From: Halichoerus grypus
Taxonomy: Eukaryota > Chordata > Mammalia > Carnivora > Phocidae
Direction of reading: 5' to 3'
NCBI RefSeq assembly: GCF_964656455.1
Contig: NC_135713.1
Location: forward strand, 192,876,187-192,940,186
DNA length: 64,000 nt
Shown: one piece after another, positions 11,791-23,878 of the stretch
Position numbering within the stretch: position 1 is the stretch's first letter
How the letters are laid out: every line of letters begins with the position of its first letter
Position numbers and translations under genes: made by a program
The notes under the pieces: generated by a model
What the model saw: only the letters and a program-made list of their open reading frames with translations
The model's database searches: none
Told to the model about the DNA's origin: nothing

Positions 11791-12699
11791 AACTGGGTAG
11801 TTGCAGAACTGAAATAAAACCGTCTATGAGAATTCCTTCGAGCTGCTCAGGAGACAAATGCCACAGGGAGACAGAGTCAGGCGCCGGATCTGAAATCTCC
11901 ACGGGCCAAGTGGAGCCTGATGCCTGAGATCATTCAGCTGCCACCACCCTGCTCCCCTCTTGGCGGCAGGACGGTGCAGGCTCGTTCCCAGGGGTGAGCA
12001 ACCATCAGCAGGGCCCGTGCCCAGCACAGATGGACAGGCAGCTGCAGTCCAGCCTGGACTGGTCTTGTCGGTTCCCTTCTTTACAGAGGACGTCTAAAGT
12101 GCAGGACAGGACAGAGTGTGGTCGTGCCTGTAGGCTAACCTCAGGTGATCCCCTGCCCCTGCTGGCGCCGACTTCTCCGGAGAGGGGCGGGGGCCTCCCT
12201 GACCTGTATCATGACCCTCAGATGGCATTTCCTGGGAGCCTTTCCGTTTTTGCAGGGGTTTTCAGTTTCTTCCTAATCAGACAGGGACTTGGTATAGAAT
12301 CTCCTATTCTAATTATGCCCAGGGGCAGCCTCTTCTGGCTACTCAGTGTTCAGCCCGGGAAGGGAACCGATTAAGGCAATAGTGATTAAATTAAAGGCTG
12401 GAGTTGACTTAGGTGGTACGATATTCTGATGGCTGTGTAGTGGCCAGAGGCTTGGTGAAGTGTCATTAATTGAAGCGCTTGCACTTGGAATTTGAATGGA
12501 GCTGGAGCTGGGTTATCGTCCAGCTGTGTTTGTCCTGGGAGTGGAGGGCTTCTCTTGCGTGTGGATGGTGGGTAGTATGTCAGGGCACGTGTGTAACCCC
12601 AGCCTGCCAACAGCCCGGCTGCCCTACTTCAGACGGACTTAACATACTCCCTATTGGTCTCAACTAGTTTTGTTTTATGAAGATGCTGATAATAATGGT

Positions 12700-12835
12700 A
12701 CTAGCCGGTTGCATTTATTTTACTAAAAACATGGCCTCATTTAACCCTCCCTCCCCCTCGAGGCAGGGATTATCATCCTCATTTTGCAGGGGAGCCGACT
12801 GAGGCCCAGAGACTTCACCACCCGGGAGCCAGATC
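12700..12835 (-). repeat. MIR element
   Basis: Antisense core: ATTATCATCCTCATTTTGCA, then GACTGAGGCCCAGAGACTTC. Confidence 0.75.
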
Positions 12836-14459
12836 ATGCTTCTCCCCAATTCCTGTGCCTAGCTGCCTTCATGCCTCCCATGCCTCCCCTCGCAGTCCAC
12901 TCTCCACGCCAACAGACCTGTCTTTAGTGCGAATGACCAGAGAAGCTGTGCCCTCCAGCCTCCCTGAATGGGTCATATGCAACCTGAGCCTGGAGAAAGT
13001 ATTTTAAACCGAAAGCTAGCCTCTAAACTGGGCTTCGGCTTCATGTTGCTGGGGACGGCAGAACCAAATTTAGTGTATGGGCAGGTCGACACTTATCCAA
13101 TGGAGAAGCTCATTTTTCTTCCAGTTTACACAAAGCATGAAAAATGTCCACACCTGCCACACTTCTCTGGAGGGTTTATGTGTGACCGAATGCTGGAAAA
13201 GGTGGCCAGGAGGGGCCTGGGTGTCTAAACTCAGGGGAGATGACATTCAGATTCCCAGGCAGTGTCTACAGGGAGAAATTTAATTCAAAGTGGGTGTTTT
13301 CCCTGGGCCAGACTGTCTGCTATTAGGAAAAAGTGGGAGGGAGGGAGGGGCTGGATGGCATCATACAGCCTCCTGGTGCACTGTCTGATCCCCCTCACTC
13401 GACAATCCACTTTATTTCCCCCATGTCTACACCACTGCCGTTCACCTCTAGGACTAGGAAAAGGGGGAATGATGGGGAGCAGAGAAAGGAGGCTTACACG
13501 GATAGGGCTGGGGGTCACACATAGTGCATATTTAGAATTGCAACCTCACCAGGCACTTTTATGATACTGAAATACATTTCCACAGCCACCCTTGCATCTA
13601 AAGAAAACAAGAGCCATTTCTCAGTTCTGTTCCTGCCTCCCTCCTCCCCAACTTTTTTTTTTTTTTTTTAAACCCACTAGCTCTAAAGTAAACTATATAC
13701 CATATGTGAGATTCCCACCCTAGTTTGTTTTCTTGGGTTTTTCTGGGGTGGGGGGAGAACCGTGATCATTTCATGGTATTCATAATAATAAATTGTATTC
13801 AGGGTGTGAGTAGTGTGAGTAGTTCTTCAAGAAAATTCTTAAAAGCACCCCAAACTGAAAGACGGGGCCACCTGGAGGAACGTTGTTGGTCTTGGCACTG
13901 AGCACAGGCCTGCTTAGCTCTTGTGGATCTGGGTGGGAGCTGTAGGGTGCTGACCCCTTTGCGCAAAGCACTGGATGCAAAGTTAGGAGCATGGGAATGC
14001 TAGGCAGAGGGCAGCTCTCTTGCCCATTGGACAGGCCAGGGCATGCTGGCCACATCTGGGCCTCTTGGTGCAGGGAGCTCATTCATCATCAAAGGTTATG
14101 GCCACATTATAGGCACCAGACCCTACGTCACTGGGACTTAATGACTGAGGCTCCTGGGATTGCTCCCTTCTAGTAGAACAGACCCTGTCCGCAGTGGGCC
14201 CAAGTTTGAAGAGAACACTTGGGATGACCTGGCTTTCTGGACATACTAATATTGTTCTAATTTGGACTAATTAGGGAATGGTCAGTCTCATTTAAAAAGC
14301 TGATTTATTTTAACATTCTTATTTAGATATTTGGGAGAGGGGAGTCATAAGGGAACATTTTTAACACCAGGCATAGGGCAGGGCTCACATTTGGGTGGCC
14401 TACATGGTGTGATGTCGGGGTGCTAGGGGGTCTCCTCTTTCCCCAAATTGCTAACAAGC

Positions 14460-14653
14460 AGATAGTACTTTACAATTTATATGATCTCATTTAGTTCTTG
14501 ATGTGAGCCTTTAAAAATTCTTTTCCCTTTTCCAGATGATGAAACTGAGGTTCAGGGAGGTTAAGTGGGGTTCAGGAAAGTTAAGTGGCACCTCAAAATC
14601 ACATGGCTAGTTTTAGACCGACCTGGGATTTGAACCCAGAACTGCTGCTTCTC
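14460..14653 (-). repeat. MIR element
   Basis: Antisense copy: GATGATGAAACTGAGGTTCA and GGGATTTGAACCCAGAACTG. A 16-17 bp piece with GGTTAAGTGG / AGTTAAGTGG is repeated in tandem inside it. The CanSINE that follows inserted at its edge. Confidence 0.8.
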
Positions 14654-14666
14654 AAGAGCAGGCTTC

Positions 14667-14872
14667 GGGGGCCTGGGTGGCTGAGTCATTAAGTGTCTGC
14701 CTTCGGTTCAGGTCATGATCCCAGGGTCCTGGGATCGAGCCCCACATCCGGCTCCCTGCTCCACGGGAAGCCTGCTTCTCCTTCTCCCACTCCCCCTGCT
14801 TGTGTTCCCTCTCTCGCTCTCTCTCTCTCTGTCAAATAAATAAATAAAATCTTAAAAAAAAAAAAAAAAAAA
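14667..14872 (+). mobile_element. CanSINE (full length)
   Basis: Intact 3' end with 19-A tail; flanked by AAGAGCAGGC on both sides (14654-14663 and 14871-14880). Confidence 0.95.
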
Positions 14873-15569
14873 GAGCAGGCCTCACCCTGGCTTTTCCATC
14901 CTTGGATCTCCATTCATTGCTTTAGCCTGAGGGATCTTACTACTTGTTAAACGGCCAGTGCCTGAGTAGGGGGTAGGGGAGAGGAGACCTCACAGCTTCC
15001 CACACCCCGCCCCAGGATAAAAAAAAAAAAAAAGCTTTTGATTTTTTTTCTTAAATATATATATGTCAGTGACCTGGAATTTTAGCTTTATGATTATTAA
15101 ATGAAGAGATTGCTTTTTCTTCTTAAAAGTCTATTCAGCATAAGATGTGTTTGGGGTGTGGGCAAAATTTGTGCCCCCCGAAATGGTCCCTGCACCCTAG
15201 GAATGGGGAGGGAGTGGCACTGCAGGTAAAGGGAGAAATCACGGAGTCCAAGCAGACCCCTCTGGGCTGAACCACTGGGCTTGCCCTGATGATTTGCTTT
15301 GCTGCCATCACCCACATTTCCAGGGATCTGGGAGACATGGGGAGAGGACGAAACCTCTATCGTGTTAAAGCAGACCCCGCTAAGTAACACATCTTGTAGT
15401 ACAAGTTATTTTTTCCTTAACTAACAGCTAAAAACGGTTGCTAGAATTTAAAGATAATTAGTAAATTAATTGGGTTTTTCTCTAGTTTCAAAGCAAATTG
15501 ATTAACACTTTGTGCTTTCACATCACTAGGGCCCATTATTTTGTGTTTGATTTCCACAATTTTGTCCGA

Positions 15570-15690
15570 TTCCACTGTTGGGGCCTCCCCGGGGAGCAAG
15601 GAGCCCCAGTATCTTTGTATCTTCGGTGCCTGGCACAGCACACGGCACAGAATAAACGCTTGATAATTCTTTAAAGAATGGATAGATGGA
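15570..15690 (+). repeat. L2 3' end
   Basis: GGTGCCTGGCACAGCACACG then AATAAACGCTTGATAATTCT matches the L2 tail. Confidence 0.6.
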
Positions 15691-15809
15691 TGACTGCGTG
15701 AATTCAATACTGATTGAAACTTAAGGCCTTTCTTAAAGAGACTTGAGAACTGAAAGGGAAATAGGTGTGTAACCTGTATATTTGTGGGTGACATGTCACT
15801 TTATGATCA

Positions 15810-16002
15810 TTTATTTATTTAATTTTAGAGGGAGAGAGTGTTCGAGTGAGTTGGGGGGGAGGGGCAGAGGGAGAGAGAATTGTAAGCAGGCTACACACCC
15901 AGCGTGGAGCCCGATGTGGGCCTCGATCTCATGACCCCAAGATCATACCTGGAGCCAAAATCAAGAGTCGGACGTTTAACTGACTGAGCCACCCAGGCAC
16001 CT
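15810..16002 (-). mobile_element. CanSINE
   Basis: Antisense copy; direct repeats CACTTTATGAT at 15798-15808 and 16005-16015. Confidence 0.95.
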
Positions 16003-16051
16003 CCCACTTTATGATTTTAATACCCAGTCCTTTTATATCAAATACAGTTCT

Positions 16052-16090
16052 GGGGCACCTGGTTGACGCAGTTGGTGGAGCATGCAACTT
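16052..16090 (+). mobile_element. CanSINE head fragment
   Basis: Only the tRNA-like head remains (GGGGCACCTGGTTGACGCAG, then GGAGCATGCAAC). It breaks off at a T-run that joins an L1 end. Confidence 0.7.
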
Positions 16091-16136
16091 TTTTTTTTTT
16101 GTAGTTTCAAGTTTTTATTTAAATTCCAATTAGTTG
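16091..16136 (-). mobile_element. L1 3' end stub
   Basis: T-run then GTAGTTTCAAGTTTTTATTT and AAATTCCAATTAGTT, the inverted 3' end of carnivoran L1. Strongly 5'-truncated; a CanSINE begins immediately after. Confidence 0.65.
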
Positions 16137-16350
16137 GGGCGCCTGGGTAGCACCGTCAATTGAGCATCAGACTCTTGGTTGTGTTCTGCTCAGGTTGTGT
16201 TCTGCTCAGATTGTGATCTCAGGGTCATGAGATCGAGCCCCATATCAGGCTCTGTGCTCAGCCAGGAGTCTGCTTGAAATTCTCTCTCTCCCTTTCCCCC
16301 CCCACCCCCGTTCTCTCTCTCAAATAAATAAATAAAATCTTTAAAACAAC
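16137..16350 (+). mobile_element. CanSINE with internal 16-bp duplication
   Basis: Full-length older copy. The piece TTGTGTTCTGCTCAG is present twice in tandem (about 16179-16209). Confidence 0.9.
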
Positions 16351-16732
16351 AACAAAGAAAACAAATCCAATGCTATATTTTCTCTTAATGCTTTCATATA
16401 AAGACCTGAAGTGGGGAGAAGTATAGGTCAGCATTTGGAGTTTTGAGTGTTAAAAGTAGAAATGCGTGCATCTTTTGCCAGAATCTTTTCAAAAGCTAAG
16501 ACTTTGTATTAGTTTAAGCCTTTAGATTCTCCTGAAAACTGGAACGCCACCATAAACCATGAGCCCTACTTCAAAAACAAAAGATTTTGATGAGCAGGAT
16601 TGGGTCTGAGGCCTGGTCCCCAAGCTCATTCCAGGAGGAGTGATGAGCAGGTGAAGAACTGCTTAAGTCCCTGCCATCTCAGGAGAAACTCAGGCCCAGG
16701 GAAGGCTGTCAGAATTAGCAGATTAAACTCCT

Positions 16733-17340
16733 GGATGCCTGGTTAAATTTCAATTTCAGATAAACAACAATTTTTTTTTTTTTAGTGTAAGTGTGATAGG
16801 CAGCAAAATGCCCCCCAAAGATATCAGCTCCTAATCCCCAGAAACTGTGAATATGACCTTATTTAATAAAAAAGGATCTTTGCAGATGTCATTCACTGAA
16901 GCATCTTGAGATGAGATTACCCTGTATTATCTGGGCAGGTGATAAATGCAGTCACTTGTGTCCTTACAAGAGGGAGGCAGAGAGAGATTAGAAGACCCTG
17001 TGATTGATGACAGGGGGCACAGGTTGGAGTTACGTGGAGTGACGTGGAGTCCAGCAGCCACCAGAAGTTGGAAGAGGCAAACAAAGGATTTTCTTCTAGA
17101 ACTTCCGGTGGGAGTGAGCGAGTCCTTGCCAACACCGTGATTTTGGCCCAGTGATCTGATTTTGGACTTCTGGCCTCCAGAACTATGACAAAATAAATAT
17201 CTGTTGTTTTAAATCAGTTTGCAATTTGTTACAGTGCCCACGGGAAACTATCACTCTAAATATGTCCCATGCAGTCTTTGGGACATACTTACACTAAAAC
17301 AGTTGTTGTTTATCTGAAATTCAGATTTAACTGGGCGCCT
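16733..17340. repeat. Split inverted-repeat (foldback) element
   Basis: The left arm (about 16733-16792) and right arm (about 17281-17340) are inverted copies. AATTTCAGATAAACAACAA at 16752-16770 is exactly complementary to 17303-17321. The central hairpin (TGTCCCATG ... GGGACATA) is at 17261-17288. An MLT1 LTR now separates the arms. It looks like a known type of old palindromic element, but I cannot name the family. Confidence 0.6.
16793..17254 (+). mobile_element. MLT1-type LTR (ERVL-MaLR)
   Basis: Solo LTR of an ancient retroelement: CCAAAGATATCAGCTCCTAATCC at the start (shown in part), GGATCTTTGCAGATGTCATT, TGTCCTTACAAGAGGGAGGC, and CTTCTGGCCTCCAGAACTAT near the end. No internal viral genes are present. 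Confidence 0.8.
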
Positions 17341-17539
17341 TGTATTTTAACTGGCAACCCTGATTGCCAGGGCCAAAGAAAGGGGCTTTAGAAATTTGCA
17401 AGAAAGCTGATTGAGGCTGTCAGGAAGTAGACTTCCTTACACTAGGAGTCTTTGTAAGCACAGTTCCACTGAACCCATTTGAACTGCACCAGCTACCCTC
17501 TGGACAAAAGAGGGGGGCAATTAGACAGGTGTTAATGAT

Positions 17540-17680
17540 TTATTCTTTCAACAGTCACTTGAGCACTTCCTATAAAACAGAAGCTCTGTGTAAGGGTGGA
17601 GGAGTTGGGCATTAACGGATCCCATCCATGAGAAACCCTGCGAGATAAATCACATGAAATATTGCCAATCACCGAGTTTA
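17540..17680 (-). repeat. Probable L2 fragment
   Basis: ATTCTTTCAACAGTCACTTG then AGCACTTCCTATAAAACAGA resembles an inverted L2 tail. Confidence 0.45.
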
Positions 17681-18089
17681 GGTGATTCCACATTTTTAAT
17701 ACCAGAGCTGCCCCCGGGGAATCTTGCGCCTTTCCACTGAGGGGTAGTGGGGCCCACGTAGGAGCTGGGTAGTCCCTGGACTCTTGGGCTTTTAAAGATG
17801 CTCACAGAATCCACGGTGTTAGCGCTTTCAGGGACCTTGGGTCATCCAGAACACGCAGGGAGTCCTGGGACACTCCAGGATTGCCCCAGAGGCTTTACCA
17901 AAATACCCATGCCTGGGAAAAGAGAGAGAAAAAGGTAGTTCACAGGAAAAAAAGCCAAAGTTTTCAGTGGGGACTGAAAAGATGCTCAAGCTTGCTGATT
18001 CTAAAAGACTGCTGATAAAGCACAGCAGGATGACACTGTTGGTGGCCCAGGTGGCAGAGATCCTTTCTGTGCAAGCAAGGGCAATCTGT

Positions 18090-18418
18090 ATGGGGATTCA
18101 TTGGGGAGTCGTCTGTTACACAAAAGTCTGGAAATAATTGCTATGAAACTGGTTGACTAAAGTGGGGCCCCCCCAGAATGCACTGCTGTTGACATCCCCT
18201 CAGACACGCTAAGCGAGGAACAAGGGGGCTACCATGTGTTCCCACTTGTACAAAAAGAGGGAGAATGCCTGTGAATGAGGCCGTGTATATGGAGCCCATC
18301 TTTACCTGAAGGAAAGATGAAAATCAGGTTTTGATGGTAGCCTCTGGGAGAGAGAAATCATAGGTGCGGGCAGGACATGTCATTGTCACTCTGTACTCTA
18401 CTATTGATTTTTTAATCA
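18090..18418 (+). mobile_element. Old L1-type 3' UTR fragment
   Basis: Diverged sequence with CTGTACTCTACTATTGATTT near the end, typical of old L1 3' tails. Family not resolved. Confidence 0.4.
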
Positions 18419-18436
18419 TGTGTATATGTTTTTAAT

Positions 18437-18605
18437 TAAAAAAAATTTTTTTAAAACAATTTACTTATTTGAGAGAGAGAGGCAGAGGGAGAAGCAGGCT
18501 CCCTGCTCAGCAGGGAGCCCAATCTGGGGTTCAATCCCAGGGCCCTGGAATCATGACCTGAGCCGAAGGCAGACGCTTAACCCACTGAGCCACCCAGGTG
18601 CCCCC
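18437..18605 (-). mobile_element. CanSINE
   Basis: Antisense short-tract copy. Direct repeats ATGTGTATATGTTTTTAA (18418-18435) and ATATGTATATGTTTTTAA (18606-18623). Confidence 0.95.
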
Positions 18606-18893
18606 ATATGTATATGTTTTTAAAGCTAAATTCATATATATGCTTAGGCCCCAGCTCTCTTCAGAAGGATGAAAACATCTGGAAGAAGGGTTCTTTCAAA
18701 GGCCCCTGAGGCAAAGCTGGCAGGCATGACACCCCTGGTGGAGAAGTTCTGAGGTGGCTTCACCCTCTCATCTCGGAGAGACGGAAGCTCTGTAACTAGG
18801 TGTTTGTGGGCTAGCCTGGGCACTTCACTGCCTTAGACAGAAGGACTTCCCAGATGAGTTGTAGGAATACAGCTTACCAGGAGCATGCGTACA

Positions 18894-18895
<2 letters not shown>

Positions 18896-18950
<55 letters not shown>
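18896..18950. repeat. (TG)24(CG)3 microsatellite
   Basis: Uninterrupted TG run followed by CGCGCG; likely length-polymorphic. Confidence 0.95.
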
Positions 18951-19315
18951 AAGCATATATAAAGTGTAATTGAATACAGAGAGCACCTTCTGGAGTATTC
19001 CCTCGGAAGTAGGGGGGAGGGGGCAGGAGGACAAGGGGAGGTGGACTCCTGTGTTCTTTAAGTACCCAAGCCTTGTTGTTGTTTATGACAACCCAAACTA
19101 GCCCCACGAGCCACCACCGTGGTCCCCGGAGTGCCTGGTAGCCTGCATTCCAAGTGAGACCCCCATGGATGAGTTCCTTGGGGAGGGGGGAGACCGGACG
19201 ATGCGCCACTTGACCATCTTCATGCCCAATCCTTTTATATCAGAAACAACTTCAACGCTATTTTCTTTCTCAGTGTTTCCACACAAATGACCTCATTTCA
19301 TTCCCCCACTGCAGG

Positions 19316-19326
19316 CTAGGGGGCAC
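19316..19326 (+). promoter_or_regulatory. CTCF-core-like motif
   Basis: CTAGGGGGCAC matches the most constant part of the CTCF motif; the 5' flank (AGG) does not match well. Motif only. Confidence 0.3.
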
Positions 19327-20199
19327 TTCCTGTTTGGAAGGGGAGAAAAACGGAAGCTGCTGGAAGTTCTCGCACCTCAGGGGTGGGGTCGAGGCAGTGG
19401 TGACTTTTCTGCCAGCAGCCCTCGAGGCCCGGGCCTGTGTCCCGGCCTGGCCCCGCTGCCTGTCTCTTCTGGAGTAACTTCCGTGAGCAACTGCATCCCC
19501 TGCTCCAAGGCGTGTCTGGAGTTTCTCCAGAACCCCCCACGTTCCTTGAAGGACATAGAACGTGGCCCCAAGACCCTGCTCTCTAGGGACACTTTCCACA
19601 CCCAGAGACGCCAAAAGGCACTTCTAGTCTCTTTCAGATACAACACAGCAGTCCTCAGAGACGTTCCAGCCAGTCCTCCGAGGGCCTCATTTCAGTTTTA
19701 ATTACCGTGTTGTCCCGTTGGCGCTCTCCAGGGAGGCTGACAGGCACAGCCGTGGCTAGAATGTAACTTTCCTGCCCCCCAGGCCGGAGCATCTCCCACT
19801 GTTTGTTGGCTCAGTCTGCTTGGCCTGTAGGACCCTGAACTCCCAGAACCTTGAAGGTGGAAGAACCCCCAGAGGCCACCTGGTCCCACCAACTAGCCAC
19901 TGCCCAGACCTCCTCTGCTGCCTTCCTGACCGAGTCACCAGCGTTCCCTCAGGATGGTGGCTCACAGCCTCTGTCAGCCATTTGATGGGGGGACTGGGAT
20001 GGAGGAGAATGAAGGGGCCAGCAGAGAAAGGTGAAAGTGTTGGGAGCGGCCCCCAAATGTGTGACATCCTTAAAATGAATCACCACTTTCCCTTTCCTGC
20101 TTTTTTTTCCTCCTCGAGGGACTCTCCTTTCTCTCACACCTCCCCTGCTCTCTGAGGTTATACTGAGAAAAATCCGCAGAGGTGCCAGTGCAAGGTGTT

Positions 20200-20350
20200 A
20201 AGGCCCACAAGTTTGGCATTTTAACAGATGCCAGAGCCACTTGAGCAATGAGGTAACAGCCCAGAGAGGTAAAGTGACCTCCCCAGAGTCACACAGCAAG
20301 TTCATGGCAAAGCTAAGCTAGCACAGGTCTCCTTCCTCCTCTTGCACATC
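20200..20350 (-). repeat. MIR fragment
   Basis: CAGCCCAGAGAGGTAAAGTG and GAGTCACACAGCAAGTTCAT are an antisense MIR core. Confidence 0.7.
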
Positions 20351-21087
20351 CTGTCCCAGGCCTCGCATTGCCTCCCTGCAATGGCTGGGGTGCTGGAGGG
20401 GGACTCTCAGACCCACCTGGCCAGTCGAGGGATTTTCATTAAAGCAGCCAGGCTGAATTGGCTTCACTCCTTTTGAAAGAAGAAGCATACACCCTGCTTA
20501 AAAACGCCTGCTAATTTTCCTAGAGCATGTCCACAATTCCTGGAGGATGCCTGGGTGTCCCTAGTGGAATAGCTTTCCCCTCGGGTGTGCTTAAATACAG
20601 AAGCAACATTTGTTGCTGGAAAATATCCATTAGGTTAATGAGGTTTTTCTTGCCCACGGAGATGAAGCACGTCCCAGCCGTGGACACGTTGCGGTGTGAG
20701 CAAGAACTGCACAACCCACAACCCGTTCTGCCCACCCATGTGGTGAGCCCCGGGAGAGCGTGGAGTGGGCTCATTCATATTTCCGTCCACTTTGGCCATT
20801 TCCTCCATTGCTGTCTCCTGGAGCCACCTCCCTTTCATTTCTGAAGTCTGCCTCCCCCAAACCCCACATTAGCGCAAAAGCTGCTATGGGGGCTCCTGGA
20901 AGGTCAGCCCTCCTTGCACCTGCCTGGTCTATTCTTAGTGGCTCAAAAAATTTCCCCAAGTGTTGTTTGAATCATTTATGGTTACCATGTCTTACTCAAG
21001 AAACAGATATGAGACGTAGTTTACCCACCTCTTCCCGCTCTCCTGAATTATTGGATGAGAAGTGGTGGCAAGGGTCCACGCCTGGGA

Positions 21088-21275
21088 GGAGGGCAGGCCA
21101 GGGTTGACTCCAGGCTGCCCTCTCCTAGCTGTGTGACCTTGGGTAAGTCGTTTGACCTCTCTGAGCCTGATCCCACATCTGAAAAATGGGGAATAATAGC
21201 ACCTCCCTTTCAGGGCTGTGGCTAAGGAGTGGCAGTGATTCATATAAAGGGCAGAGCACAGCGAGTGACTAGCCC
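21088..21275 (+). repeat. MIR element
   Basis: CTAGCTGTGTGACCTTGGGT, then ACATCTGAAAAATGGGGAAT, then TAGCACCTCCCTTTCAGGGC. Confidence 0.85.
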
Positions 21276-21454
21276 TTAGTTATATTCCTGAACCACCACC
21301 ATGACACCCTGCAAACATGCCCCTGTGTGATTAAGCTTTTAGAGGCCAGGTTGTGGAACTGAAGATGGGTTACAGAGGGACTCTCACTTTCTACCGTCTG
21401 CACTTGCATTTTTTCCCAAATCCAATAGGTCTGTATTTCTTTTGTGTGTGTGTG

Positions 21455-21565
21455 TGGCTAAAAGCTTATTATTATATTAGTAACACATGAGTAGATTCTC
21501 ATTATCAAAAATTCCAACAGCAGCATGAATTACTTTTATAATCAGAAAAAAATACAGATATCATT
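21455..21565 (+). mobile_element. Old L1-type 3' tail
   Basis: GCATGAATTACTTTTATAAT followed by CAGAAAAAAATAC is a common old L1/HAL1 3' end. Confidence 0.5.
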
Positions 21566-21693
21566 CTGAAAAAACTCATCTGCATAATCCCATTTTCCAC
21601 CCTTCCGGCGTTTTTGAGTCTTTGCGGGCCCTCAGCTGCCAGGGACACTAACCACTCCTGCCGTGCCTGTTGCCACCTCACCCCCCCCCTCCC

Positions 21694-21940
21694 TGGCCAC
21701 GCCCCCTCGCTCTGGCCACGCCCCCTCCACCTGGGCAAGCTGTTGGATTGTTTCCACTCCCATCCAGCGTGCCGGGTCTCGCCAGGAACTGGAGGAAAGG
21801 GCTGCCCCCCCCCCCCGCCCTCCTCCCAGTGCATCCTCACCCCTGCCGAGGGGGGAGCCCCTACCCTGCGGAGGACCCTGGAGGTTTCCTCAGACCCCGT
21901 GCCGACAGCCCTGCTCAGGTTAGTTCCTGTGGCCACGCCC
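21694..21940. promoter_or_regulatory. Cluster of three KLF/Sp-type boxes
   Basis: TGGCCACGCCCCCTC occurs twice, 19 bp apart (21694-21708 and 21713-21727), and GGCCACGCCC a third time at 21931-21940, beside long C-runs. These fit KLF/Sp binding boxes; activity is inferred. Confidence 0.3.
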
Positions 21941-22429
21941 ACAAATGAGCTTGTGGGAACCTGTGGGCTCCTAACCAGAGCTGACTACTTACTCCACCTT
22001 GCTGACGTTTCTTTCCTTCCCTTCCCCGCTGCTGGGCTCTAGTGGAGGTCGGTGGGCTCACAGCTCAGAAGGGTTCACGGGGGGCTCAAGATGGGCCTGG
22101 CAGCTCAAAGCTACTAATGTCTGAGACATGAGCTCTGTTGCTAGGCCTTTGTGGGCTAGCCTGGGCACCTGGCTGCCATAGGGAAACTTCCAGGTGAGCT
22201 GTAGGTGGAGAATGCAAGTACTGGAAGTGTTTTTCCTGGGCTCTGTATGCACCTGTAATTCACTGTGCAGTGCACATGCTTTATATAGATCCGAGGCCTC
22301 AGGTCCCTTTTGTGTTTTTGCTTTTGTTTGTTTCGGGAGATGGAGTGGGCTTTCCCCCAAGTCCTCTGCTCTCTTCCTATTGACCAGCTGCCTGGCTGGA
22401 GTTGACAGTAACAACAAAACAAAGATGGT

Positions 22430-22600
22430 AATGGCTAACATGTTAGCCTGGTTCAGCTCATCTTCCTGATTCATCTCATTTCATCACTACATTGCCCCAT
22501 TGAATTTGCAATTCTATCCATCTTTTCACCTGGGGAAACTGAGACTCAGGGTGGCTAGGTAACCTTCCTACAGTCCCTTAGCCCTTAGGGGCCACACTCA
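22430..22600 (-). repeat. Probable MIR fragment
   Basis: CACCTGGGGAAACTGAGACT with degraded flanks. Confidence 0.55.
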
Positions 22601-23024
22601 GCAGTGCAGCAGTCCCCTCCTCATCCTTGGCCTGGAAGACACTCCAGCCTGAGCATCACTGCCTCGAGGGGCCTCCTTTCCCCAAGCTGTGGACTTCCTG
22701 CCTGGCTCTTCAACACCGTGCCTGATTGCAGGGGCTCAGCTCTGCCCCTTGACCCATCCCTGTCCTTCAGTGACACCAGACTGGAACGTTCTGGCGAGGT
22801 ATGGGGTGGCTGCCCAGGCCCTGCCACCTGCAAACGCCTCCTAGTGCCTGGGAATCCACAGACACACCCTCCCTTCCGCAGTCACCCACTAACCCACAGG
22901 GGACACATCTGAAGTCCTGAGACAGCGGGGGGGGGTGCTCTGCAGGCTCCAGAGGCAGGGCCTGGGAGTGCTAGCAGCAGAGCTGAGCAGTTACAGTGAC
23001 AGCTGACTGGAGACAAGGAGCCTT

Positions 23025-23080
23025 CAGCCCGTCTGCCCCTCATTTGCCTGGCACATTGTGGGTACTTAATAATAATTAAA
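23025..23080 (+). repeat. Probable MIR/L2 3' end
   Basis: TGCCTGGCACATTGTGGGTA then CTTAATAATAATTAAA. Confidence 0.45.
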
Positions 23081-23878
23081 TTCATAATGAACATCAAAAA
23101 GCCCAGCAAGTGGTAAATGCATGCATCTTTGCACAATTGTTCTACTGCATGATGAACAAGCCATTAATGGTTAATAAGCGATAACTGTGAATATGGGAAA
23201 ATCTGATTGCAAAGTTTACTCTTTCCTCCCCTCCCCAGACTTTTAAAACATAGGATCATTTCCCTTACGTTGTCCTTGTAGCAGGATTTACAGTGAAAAG
23301 AACTGGGACAAGAACCTTTCTCTGCTCCTCCCTGTAGACATGGGCACACATTTGGAGTGTGTCTCAGTCCATGAGAACCGGCGCGGAACAGGCGGTGGGA
23401 AGTTTTCTCCTCCGACACAGGCCATCGGTATCCCTTGCAGGAAAATCCTCTTCTCCGAATACCCTGGCAGCCATTTCGGGAGTGTGTCCTATGAGACAAA
23501 CTGGGTCAGAGCATGGAGACTGCTTAATTCTTGATGCTCACCAGCCGCTGAGTGTGCAGGACACAGCAGCCCCTCCTTCCTTAACAGCCCGCTCTGGGCA
23601 GCCTTCCCTGGAGAAAGCACAGTGCCTGGCCTGGGGTCACGGGGCTTGGAGGGAAATCTGAAGGGGTTCGTGATTGCTTAGGTAAGTGGGTGACAACAGA
23701 TTGCTTGGTACTCTCAGGGACAAGGTGCAAAGAGCCCAAACAAGAAGCATGTCACTTAATGTCCACACAGGAGTGGCACTGGGGAAACCCCAGCCAATGG
23801 TGGCTTCTTGTGGAAGCGTGGACCCAGCTCTGGCCAGATCATTCCAACTTCTCAAGATAAACCAGAGACTGTACTTCA

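Noticed and set aside
18896..18950. TG tract as a CRISPR-like or satellite array
   Set aside because: Simple dinucleotide microsatellite; there are no spaced direct repeats anywhere in the window that would suggest a CRISPR array.
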